Shown: one piece after another, positions 8,868-16,081 of the stretch
Numbering within the stretch: the stretch's first letter is position 1
Layout of the letters: each line of letters starts with the position of its first letter
Source of the DNA: Halobacillus fulvus
GTDB lineage: Bacteria; Bacillota; Bacilli; Bacillales; Halobacillaceae
Reading direction: 5' to 3'
DNA: 64,000 nt
NCBI GenBank assembly: GCA_004078665.1
Contig: SCFO01000007.1
Location: forward strand, 98,184-162,183
Notes under the pieces: model-generated
What the model saw: only the letters and a program-made list of their open reading frames with translations
What the model was told of the DNA's origin: nothing
Database searches by the model: none
Translations under genes and position numbers: made by a program

Positions 8868-10025
8868 CTATTTCCACGCCGTGCGATGGACTCCGATGGA
8901 TAGAAGGACGACCGTGAACGCAAGCAAAATCACAATAGGAAGGAAAATGTCCGTCAACGTCCCGGCTCTCACCGCCAATTCGGTAAACCCTTCAAGCGCC
9001 CACGTCTGCGGGATGAACGCCGCGATCTCCTGCATGAAGGACGGCATGATTTCTTTCGGCCAATAGACACCGCTGATCATGCATGTGGAGATGATGATCA
9101 AGTTCCCTAGAATCGACTGTTGCTCGGACGTTTTTACAAATCCTGCGATCGCTAACCCGAGTCCAATCGTACAAAGCAGCAACACCGAAACAAGGATGAC
9201 ATTCCCGAGCATGCTCCCCCAGTACACCCCGAAGACGAGCGAGGAAATCACCATCAGAAGACCGAACTGGATCCAACCGATCAGAAAAAAGGCCAGCACA
9301 TACCCGAAGACGATGTCGCGCTTCAATGCGGGAGTGGACATCAATCGATCCCATACCCCATTCCGTCTTGCCTCCAATAATCCACCTGTGCGGCTGAGCA
9401 TGGCGATCATTACAAACATAATCGCAAAGCCTGTCGATCTTGCTGTAAGGGTGTCCATCTCCGTCGCCGCTTCATTTGCGATGACGTCAATCGTTTGCAC
9501 CCCACTTCCCGCCGGTTGGTCGACGTTCATCTTTTCGTACGCCGTCTCCCACGGTTCACCAGTGACCGATTGATACTCACTCGCTGCCACGACCCTATGG
9601 TTCACCTCGACCAATTGATTTTCAAGCACCTGTTGAAAAGAACCGCTATTTTCCACGGACGGGTGAAAGAAAAACGACACGTTTGGAGATTCACTTTCGA
9701 TCAGACTCGTTTCAAACGACGGCTGTATCCATACATAACCGGAAAGGCTCTGTCCATCCAGATCTGCTTGTGCTTCCTCTCGCGATAACGTCTTGACCTC
9801 GAACAGGCTCGAGGCTTGCACCTTTTCCAAATAAGAGGCTGAAGCTATGGTCTGATCTTCATCGACTACTGCAACCAAAGGCTTCCCTTCTTCCCCACCA
9901 CCACTCAGCATTCCGCCAAAAATCACCGTAAAGAGAATCGGCATCCCAAACATAATCAAATAGGACTGAGGATTTTGAAACACACGCTTTAATTCTAAAT
10001 GGGCAATCGCACCGATCCGCCTCAT
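8868..10025 (-). CDS. ABC-2 type export permease (second of pair)
   Basis: Membrane protein of 385 aa: one N-terminal membrane segment after 'LELKRVFQNPQSYLIMFGMP', a large extracytoplasmic domain (about residues 40-200), then five or so membrane segments. This is the ABC2_membrane_3/YhgE-like layout used for export of drugs, peptides or lipids. Its start overlaps the stop of the previous permease (ATGA), so the two are translationally coupled and probably form a heterodimer with the ATPase at 11251-12183. Substrate unknown. Confidence 0.88.
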   Translation of the reverse strand: MRRIGAIAHLELKRVFQNPQSYLIMFGMPILFTVIFGGMLSGGGEEGKPLVAVVDEDQTIASASYLEKVQASSLFEVKTLSREEAQADLDGQSLSGYVWIQPSFETSLIESESPNVSFFFHPSVENSGSFQQVLENQLVEVNHRVVAASEYQSVTGEPWETAYEKMNVDQPAGSGVQTIDVIANEAATEMDTLTARSTGFAIMFVMIAMLSRTGGLLEARRNGVWDRLMSTPALKRDIVFGYVLAFFLIGWIQFGLLMVISSLVFGVYWGSMLGNVILVSVLLLCTIGLGLAIAGFVKTSEQQSILGNLIIISTCMISGVYWPKEIMPSFMQEIAAFIPQTWALEGFTELAVRAGTLTDIFLPIVILLAFTVVLLSIGVHRTAWK

Positions 10026-11239
10026 CCTTTCACACTCCCTCTCAAACGTAATGACCCGATGAGCAACGACAAGATTCCGAACAAACTAAGCACAAGAAAC
10101 GGAAGGACAAGGGATGCCCACTCTGCCCCTGACATCATCGCCAAAAAGCTGTCCAGCGCCCACTTATTCGGCGTCAATGACGCCACCATCTGCAGCCCTC
10201 CCGGAAACGCGGCAATCGGAATCATAGAACCTCCAAGCAGAGCAAAGACTTGCACTCCTATCGAGCCCACGGCGTCCGCATTGCCTTCCTCCTTGAACAA
10301 GGAGGCGACAAGAATAGCGATGCCGGCAACAGCCATCGAATAGACCACGCCGAGCGCTGCGAGTTGACCATAATTTTCTCCCCAGGACACTTGAAACAGG
10401 AGAGCAGTGGCTCCAATAAAAAGCACGAATTGTAAAAAAGAGAACAGCATCGTGCCCATGAATTTTCCTGCCACGATCGAAACCGGCCGGACCGGCGCAC
10501 TAAACATTCTCGCTAGCGTTTGCGTATTTCTTTCTTCTATGAATGATTTTGCTCCAATCGTTGCATTGAATAAAAGAAACATGACGCCCATCGCCGCGGC
10601 ATAATATTGCATGCCGGAAATAGAGGCCGATCCACTGTCCGTTGCCACATCGTTTTCAACGGCGATATCTGAGGAGGCACTTAACCGTTCCGAAAATCCT
10701 TCTATTTGTGCTTCTGGCTGAACGGTGATTTCTCCGTCTGCAGCGGAAGCGGATAGCTCACGAACGAACGACTGAGTCGTCAAGGACTGGGATTGGACGC
10801 GGCTTATAAAAGTCGTCGTCATCGATTCCACGATAGACGTTTGAATCGTTTTTTCCGGACTGCTATGAATGGTCGTGGTCGGGGATGCTCCATCCATCAA
10901 CTGCTCTCCCCAACCTGAAGGGAAATAGACTCCTACATCGACCTCTTCTGTTTGGACCGCCTCCTTCACCATCGCTTCTGTCGGATAGCTGACGACGGTC
11001 AACGGACTGCCTTCGCCTTGCCACACCTCTTCCACCAACTGCTCAATCATCTCATCTTCAGCATCCATGGCCACGGCTACCGTCGTATCAGGAGCTCCTC
11101 CACCTTCTCCGAAAGTCCCACCAAGCGCGGTTCCGAGAATAGCGGTCAACAAGAGCGGCATGAGCAGCAACATGACAAGTTCCTTTCTATCTTGAAACCG
11201 AACCCGTAAATCTTTGAATGCAATCGATACCCATTTCAT
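10022..11239 (-). CDS. ABC-2 type export permease (first of pair)
   Basis: Membrane protein of 405 aa with the same layout as the following gene: N-terminal membrane segment, extracytoplasmic domain to about residue 215, then the 'FIEERNTQTLARMFSAPV' cytoplasmic stretch and further membrane segments. Starts 11 bases after the ATPase stop and overlaps the next gene by 4 bases. The two permeases are paralogous in arrangement but clearly divergent in sequence. Confidence 0.88.
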   Translation of the reverse strand: MKWVSIAFKDLRVRFQDRKELVMLLLMPLLLTAILGTALGGTFGEGGGAPDTTVAVAMDAEDEMIEQLVEEVWQGEGSPLTVVSYPTEAMVKEAVQTEEVDVGVYFPSGWGEQLMDGASPTTTIHSSPEKTIQTSIVESMTTTFISRVQSQSLTTQSFVRELSASAADGEITVQPEAQIEGFSERLSASSDIAVENDVATDSGSASISGMQYYAAAMGVMFLLFNATIGAKSFIEERNTQTLARMFSAPVRPVSIVAGKFMGTMLFSFLQFVLFIGATALLFQVSWGENYGQLAALGVVYSMAVAGIAILVASLFKEEGNADAVGSIGVQVFALLGGSMIPIAAFPGGLQMVASLTPNKWALDSFLAMMSGAEWASLVLPFLVLSLFGILSLLIGSLRLRGSVKG

Positions 11240-11250
11240 TGCTCTTCCTC

Positions 11251-12183
11251 CTAGTCCCTTAATGACCTTCCTGTCAGTTGCAAAAACAAGGACTCCAGGT
11301 TCGGTTCCTTTACATCAATGGATGAGATCATTATTCCATTTTGCACAGCCGCCGTTACGATCCGGCTCAATGTCTGATGAGGATGCTGAACGAAAATTTC
11401 GTACTGTCCCTCCCCTTTTTCGACGACTTCTTCTACATGAGGAAGCTGCTCAATCGCTGCGATGCCTTCGTGTGTGACCTTCTCTAAAACGGCATGAACC
11501 ATCGTACCTCCGACTAGCCTCTGGCGCAGATCCTGGTGGGTGCCGTCAGCGATCACCTCTCCATGGTCCATGATGGCGACGCGATCACAGAGCATTTCGA
11601 CTTCCTCCATGTAATGACTCGTATAAATGATCGTCATGCCTTCTTCGTTCAGCTTCTTGACGGTATCCAAAATATGATTCCTCGATTGAGGATCGATGCC
11701 CACCGTCGGTTCATCCATGATCAAAAGTTCGGGACGATGCATCAGAGCAGCTCCGATATTGATTCTCCGCTTCATTCCACCAGAGAATGTCTCCACTTTA
11801 TCCTTCGCCCTTGCCTCAAGCCCGACATAAGCGAGGACCTCCTTCAGCCTTTGGGAAGCCTCCCGGCGCGTCAGCCCATACATTTCCCCCCAGAACAGCA
11901 GGTTATCTTTGGCAGACATCATCGGATAGAGGGCGATTTCCTGAGGGACCAGCCCGATTTTCTTTTTGATCAAAACGGGCGAGCGTTTAATGGACTGATG
12001 GGCCCATTGGATATCCCCATGATCAGAAGCGATCAGTCCGCAGATCATCGAAATCGTCGTCGATTTCCCCGCTCCATTGGGCCCCAACAATCCGAAAGCT
12101 TCTCCTTGATCAATGTGAAAGCTCACATTTTTGACGACTTCACGATCCCCGTAGCGCTTACTGAGTTCCATTACGTCTAACAT
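11251..12183 (-). CDS. ABC exporter ATP-binding subunit
   Basis: ATPase of 310 aa that powers the two permeases downstream. Walker A 'GPNGAGKST' is at residues 34-42, the signature is the variant 'FSGGM' near 133-137, and Walker B 'LLIMDEP' is at 153-159. The C-terminal ~90 residues resemble the accessory domain of DrrA/CcmA-type exporters. First gene of a three-gene unit. A two-component system lies just upstream on the same strand, behind a terminator, and may control it (inference from proximity). Confidence 0.92.
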   Translation of the reverse strand: MLDVMELSKRYGDREVVKNVSFHIDQGEAFGLLGPNGAGKSTTISMICGLIASDHGDIQWAHQSIKRSPVLIKKKIGLVPQEIALYPMMSAKDNLLFWGEMYGLTRREASQRLKEVLAYVGLEARAKDKVETFSGGMKRRINIGAALMHRPELLIMDEPTVGIDPQSRNHILDTVKKLNEEGMTIIYTSHYMEEVEMLCDRVAIMDHGEVIADGTHQDLRQRLVGGTMVHAVLEKVTHEGIAAIEQLPHVEEVVEKGEGQYEIFVQHPHQTLSRIVTAAVQNGIMISSIDVKEPNLESLFLQLTGRSLRD

Positions 12184-12267
12184 ATCAACCCGCTCCTCTT
12201 GTTTTGTGTTACCTCTATCCTACTGCGATTCAGCAGAGACCGAATCTCCCAAGCGATAGAAATCCAT

Positions 12268-12294
12268 AAAAAAAAGACAGCTGAGATAGCTGTC
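12268..12294 (-). terminator. Terminator after the response-regulator gene
   Basis: 7-bp stem GACAGCT/AGCTGTC, 5-base loop, followed on the minus strand by eight T residues. It separates the two-component genes from the ABC genes. Confidence 0.85.
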
Positions 12295-12311
12295 CTGGCA
12301 TGTGCTGAAAG

Positions 12312-12983
12312 TCATGGCTGAAACTTGGTGATGCCATAACGGACCGCGAAAATAGCGGCCTGCGTACGATCCCTCACTTCAAGCTTGCTGATCAGATGGG
12401 AGACATGATTCTTAACGGTTCCTTCTGAAATGTACAGTTGTTCGGCGATTTCACGGTTGTTCAGTCCCTCACCGAGCTTCTCCAACACTTCACACTCCCG
12501 ATCCGTCAATTCCTTGATCCGTTCGGAATGATCGGATGGGAACATCTCCTGCTCCAAATTCTGCTTCCGCTTCATTTCATTGATGATGTCCACGGTTAAA
12601 TGCTGTGGAAGGACGAGCCCTCCTGAGTGTACCGTCAAGATCGCTTTCACAATAGAATCTGTGGGCATATCCTTCAGTAAATAGCCGTGGGCCCCTTCGG
12701 ATAAGGCTTCTAGAATTAAGTCCGTATCTGAAAAAGTCGTCAGCATCAAAACTTTCGTATCAAGCAGCGAGTCCGTGATCAGCTTCGTCCCTGTGACTCC
12801 GTTCGTCCCTGGCATGCGAATATCCATCAGAACGAGATCCGGCTTCAGGCTCCGTGCTTTTTCAAAAGCTTCCTGTCCATCTGAAGCGACGCCGACAACA
12901 GACAATTCCGGCTTCAAATCCAAAATCGTTGCCAGTCCATCCCTCATCAATTCCTGATCATCAACAATCATCACTGTAATCAT
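12312..12983 (-). CDS. NarL/LuxR-family response regulator
   Basis: Receiver domain (residues 1-120, phosphoacceptor Asp54 in 'LVLMDIRMPG') plus a C-terminal LuxR-type HTH ('EIAEQLYISEGTVKNHV'), 223 aa. I chose the ATG at 12983, which overlaps the kinase stop codon as ATGA and has GGGGAG upstream; a longer frame is open but lacks a ribosome site. Partner of the kinase just upstream. Likely target is the ABC export operon downstream (inference). Confidence 0.92.
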   Translation of the reverse strand: MITVMIVDDQELMRDGLATILDLKPELSVVGVASDGQEAFEKARSLKPDLVLMDIRMPGTNGVTGTKLITDSLLDTKVLMLTTFSDTDLILEALSEGAHGYLLKDMPTDSIVKAILTVHSGGLVLPQHLTVDIINEMKRKQNLEQEMFPSDHSERIKELTDRECEVLEKLGEGLNNREIAEQLYISEGTVKNHVSHLISKLEVRDRTQAAIFAVRYGITKFQP

Positions 12984-14185
12984 AAAGGCTCCCCAACTTT
13001 CCACGTGATTTTTTTCAAAGGAAACACAGCTTTAATTTCAAACCCTCGTGTATGTTCACTATGAAAAGTCAGCTGACCTCCATGCTCCTGCACACGTTCC
13101 TTCATATTCAACACGCCAAATCCCGGTTCTATATCGGGCGTACCGCTTCCATCATCGAAAATACGGACATCGACCTTGGATTCTGTCACGCGTACCGACA
13201 CTTCGCACCTTTTGGCATTCCCATGCTTCACCGCGTTCGTGACAGCCTCTTGGATGATGCGGATGATCGTCAGCTGGATCGAAGGCGGAATGTTTTTCGA
13301 TTCGCCTTCTACGTGTAATTCGGACACAAGTCCCGTTGTTTCCTGATAGTCCTGGAGAAGCGCCCGCGTCTTCGCAATGAAGGATAGGTAGGTTTCCGGC
13401 CCCTCCTGTAAGGTGCGGACAGACATCCGTATCTCCTGAAGAGCATTTCTAGCTAGATCCTCACATACCTGAATCGTGGCGGCACTCTTTTCCGGGTCCA
13501 CCGATCGTAGTTCTTTTGCCACTTGAAGCTGGACGAGCAGTGCCGTCATTTTGTGTCCGACCGTATCGTGAATCTCTCTTGAAATCCTGTTCCTCTCCTC
13601 CATCACCGTCCATTCCTCGACTTGCTCCGAGTATATCTTCAATTGATCATGGGCATCTTTCAACGCGGCATGCGATTCATTGAGCTGGTCATATTGTTCA
13701 GCAACCGTTTCCTGAGCTTCGGATAATTGACGGATCAAACGTCCGACAATCACACAAAACACGACAAAGGATAAGCTGACCATATTGCTGAAAATATTGA
13801 ACGCCCCAATTTGGACATAGGAGTATCCAAGTTGAAACAGCCAAATCGAAAGGAAAATCACACTGAACCATACGATCCTCTTTTTTCTATACTCGACCAT
13901 AAATAACGTCACGGCACTTACGCCGAACAAAATCAAATAAAGGGTCGAACCGGGATCAAGCAGACTCAAGAGAGTGATCAGCGCGAAATCCAACGCCGTT
14001 AACGAGGTGACATACCGATCCCATTTTGAGCTCATCAGCATAAAGTGAGTGAACGTGAACCCTAAGACAACAAGTAGAATAAGAAGCACGCTCAAGGTTG
14101 TGCGTTCCGGGATGCTAATATAATAGATATAACTGATCAAATAAAACATAAATAGCCGGATCATGTCCATATAGCTCGTGTTCAC
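12980..14185 (-). CDS. Sensor histidine kinase, HisKA_3 type
   Basis: Membrane sensor with about five or six N-terminal hydrophobic segments and almost no extracellular loop, a coiled-coil linker (about residues 150-195), then the HisKA_3 dimerisation domain with phosphorylatable His206 in 'SREIHDTVGHK' and a HATPase_c domain. Such sensors read signals within or near the membrane, such as envelope stress or fluidity (family knowledge). A GTG at 14185 is preferred over one three codons upstream because GAGG lies 8 bases before it; an ATG five codons further in is also possible. Confidence 0.88.
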   Translation of the reverse strand: MNTSYMDMIRLFMFYLISYIYYISIPERTTLSVLLILLVVLGFTFTHFMLMSSKWDRYVTSLTALDFALITLLSLLDPGSTLYLILFGVSAVTLFMVEYRKKRIVWFSVIFLSIWLFQLGYSYVQIGAFNIFSNMVSLSFVVFCVIVGRLIRQLSEAQETVAEQYDQLNESHAALKDAHDQLKIYSEQVEEWTVMEERNRISREIHDTVGHKMTALLVQLQVAKELRSVDPEKSAATIQVCEDLARNALQEIRMSVRTLQEGPETYLSFIAKTRALLQDYQETTGLVSELHVEGESKNIPPSIQLTIIRIIQEAVTNAVKHGNAKRCEVSVRVTESKVDVRIFDDGSGTPDIEPGFGVLNMKERVQEHGGQLTFHSEHTRGFEIKAVFPLKKITWKVGEPL

Positions 14186-14306
14186 AATGAACACCTCTTT
14201 TCGAAGGCTTCTTATTTCATAGTTTACATGAAAAACCAGTGGGAGAGTATCCCGGACCTGAAAGAGACCTAGCGGACAAGTATCGACAGGATGTATTTCC
14301 CTGGAA

Positions 14307-14345
14307 ATAAAAAAAGACAGTTATCTCTTTTATAAGACAACTGTC
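14307..14345 (-). terminator. Terminator after the monooxygenase-like gene
   Basis: 7-bp stem GACAGTT/AACTGTC with a 16-base loop; the minus strand continues into a run of T. It follows the gene at 14403-14708 by about 57 bases. Confidence 0.7.
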
Positions 14346-14402
14346 CCCTTTCTTTCAATTCACCAAGGTACGATTCGCTTATGGCTTCAGCGAAAGAGAT
14401 GT

Positions 14403-14708
14403 TCACGACAAGCCTTTCCCCGCAATCGTCTGCAGCGTACTGATCCTCTGCACATCCGCAAGCATCGGCTTCGCCTGCCCGATCAAGCTTCTCGTCGTTT
14501 CCAACGTCAAAGAAGCCTGATGAGCCTCCTCGTCCTCCCACACTTCAAACACAAAGATCGCATCTGGTTCTTCTTCGCTCACATTGACCACGTACAATTC
14601 GCAGCCCTCCACCTCTTCCATAAAAGTGGCGACATTTGTCATGATATCCGCTAGTCGATTCTGCTTTCCTTCTACTGCCACAAGCTTTCCGTATAGACCA
14701 AACTTCAT
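14403..14708 (-). CDS. Antibiotic biosynthesis monooxygenase (ABM) domain protein
   Basis: Small cytoplasmic dimeric alpha/beta barrel protein, 101 aa, of the ABM/YgiN type, which act as quinol monooxygenases or heme-degradation-like enzymes. The family pattern is visible: 'GKLVAVEGKQNRLADIM' at the start, 'VFEVWEDEEAHQAS' in the middle and a late 'MLADVQRI'. GGAGG precedes the ATG. Single gene; function cannot be specified further. Confidence 0.8.
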   Translation of the reverse strand: MKFGLYGKLVAVEGKQNRLADIMTNVATFMEEVEGCELYVVNVSEEEPDAIFVFEVWEDEEAHQASLTLETTRSLIGQAKPMLADVQRISTLQTIAGKGLS

Positions 14709-14776
14709 AAGGATCCTCCCCGTTTTTTATAGAATAGGCTCCTTAATGTTTTCCACTAAAAAAGGGGAATTCCTTC

Positions 14777-15289
14777 TTATCGGATCACCATTGTCCCCGC
14801 CACCCCATCATACAGGTTCTTCTTTTTCTTATTCATAAAAGGAGTCACGAGATAAAGCAGGATCATCACATTGACTCCGATCAACAGGATAAGTAAGGTG
14901 CTTTCCGAATAATCATTCGGGAGTTGCAAGCGCCAGATGCTAAAATGAGCCACTTCCCACGGCAAAAATTTGATCCCGGTCCGAATGAACGATCTCCCGA
15001 TTTCAATCCGGTTCCCCGCACGATCCGCGACACGGATCCCAAGCTTCCTCTTCCCTATCGTCCCTTGCCATTTAGAACACTCCGCGAACAGAAAATAAAG
15101 GGTGACCGGCAAGGTGATCAGCAGGAAACCTGTCCATTGAGCTGTCACAGGCGATCCTGTAAATAACGGAAGGACTGCAGGTCGAAACAAATAGGAGATG
15201 GAACCTACGACAAGCACTCCATATAGAGCTATGATGATATAATCGATAAAAAAGGCATAAATACGAATTTTGAACGGGGCATAATTCAA
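14777..15289 (-). CDS. RDD family membrane protein
   Basis: Membrane protein of 170 aa with about four hydrophobic segments. It has the hallmarks of RDD proteins: an early 'RIYAFFIDYIII' (Arg/Asp at the first membrane entry) and 'GTIGKRKLGIRV' after the second segment. Some RDD proteins in halophilic Bacillaceae have been linked to sodium transport, but this one is too short to assign. The start is a TTG at 15289, supported by GGGGAG at good spacing. Confidence 0.75.
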   Translation of the reverse strand: MNYAPFKIRIYAFFIDYIIIALYGVLVVGSISYLFRPAVLPLFTGSPVTAQWTGFLLITLPVTLYFLFAECSKWQGTIGKRKLGIRVADRAGNRIEIGRSFIRTGIKFLPWEVAHFSIWRLQLPNDYSESTLLILLIGVNVMILLYLVTPFMNKKKKNLYDGVAGTMVIR

Positions 15290-15366
15290 AAAGCTCTCCC
15301 CCTTTCGAAGCAGTTTCGTGCCTGATGATTTATCGTCGAACAGTAAATAGTGAATGTTTCATAGAA

Positions 15367-15978
15367 TCAACTTAGAACCGTCGCTAAGTTCACAATTCCT
15401 TTCAGTTCGGATAATAACTCCTTATCTGCACGTTTGATAAACTCTCTGTAGGTATCGGTATGAGACACAATCACGATCGCATCTGAATAATCGAATTCAT
15501 AATCACCCTTACTCCTCCATTCACGTTCATGCGTCCAATCTACTACATGCTCATGACTGGATAAGTCGAGGGTGACCAATCTCCATTTCTCTCCATCTGG
15601 CATGGTTTTAGCGTACTCTTTTGTATCATAGATAACCGGCCTCGCGCCTTTCATAAAGGCTTTTTCTTTATTGAACATCAGCCCTGTCGCTGTGTAACGG
15701 ACCTTCCCACCCAAAATCTCGTGGTTTACGAATTCGTGTCGTATGCTCTGAGCGATTCCATTCAGAGGCGCGTCTTGGAAGCAAACAGCAGGATCACTGC
15801 CCTTTACATATCCACTGTTCGTACTCCCTTTGATCTTTTTATCGTGAAGGATTTCAAACAATACGTCGATCTCGCTTTTTCGATCTCCATCTCTTCCTCT
15901 CGTTAAATGAGTGACATAGGAGCTTATATCTGAGCGTGCCCAGATTCTCGCATCCCACAAATCTTTCGTGTAAGCCAT
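15367..15978 (-). CDS. Uncharacterised protein with 'HEREWR' motif (DUF2971-like)
   Basis: Soluble protein of 203 aa, no signal or membrane segment. Conserved-looking motifs are 'LTRGRDGDR', 'AVCFQDAPLNGI' and 'WTHEREWRSKGDY'. The last resembles the HEkEWR signature of DUF2971 proteins, and the 'CFQDAP' pattern recalls proteins that act as stand-alone enzymes in stress or defence. I do not recognise the family with certainty. The ATG at 15978 is chosen because AAGGAGAGG precedes it by 5 bases. It is a lone gene between an RDD protein and the cad locus. Confidence 0.6.
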   Translation of the reverse strand: MAYTKDLWDARIWARSDISSYVTHLTRGRDGDRKSEIDVLFEILHDKKIKGSTNSGYVKGSDPAVCFQDAPLNGIAQSIRHEFVNHEILGGKVRYTATGLMFNKEKAFMKGARPVIYDTKEYAKTMPDGEKWRLVTLDLSSHEHVVDWTHEREWRSKGDYEFDYSDAIVIVSHTDTYREFIKRADKELLSELKGIVNLATVLS

Positions 15979-16036
15979 AGAATCCTCTCCTTCTGAATTC
16001 ATTCATTCGACAAAAAGAGAAAACCTCCTTTTTCCA

Positions 16037-16074
16037 AAACAAAAAAGATACCACTCATCAAAGAGCAGTATCTT
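16037..16074 (-). terminator. cadA terminator
   Basis: Minus strand: AAGATACTGCTC pairs with GAGTGGTATCTT (two imperfect pairs) around TTTGAT and is followed by T residues. It lies 8 bases after the cadA stop. Confidence 0.8.
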
Positions 16075-16081
16075 CTCGTGT

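Noticed and set aside
11536-12180. 214-codon open frame on the plus strand
   Set aside because: Antisense to a clear ABC ATPase with all motifs; composition is His/Arg-rich, as expected for a shadow frame.
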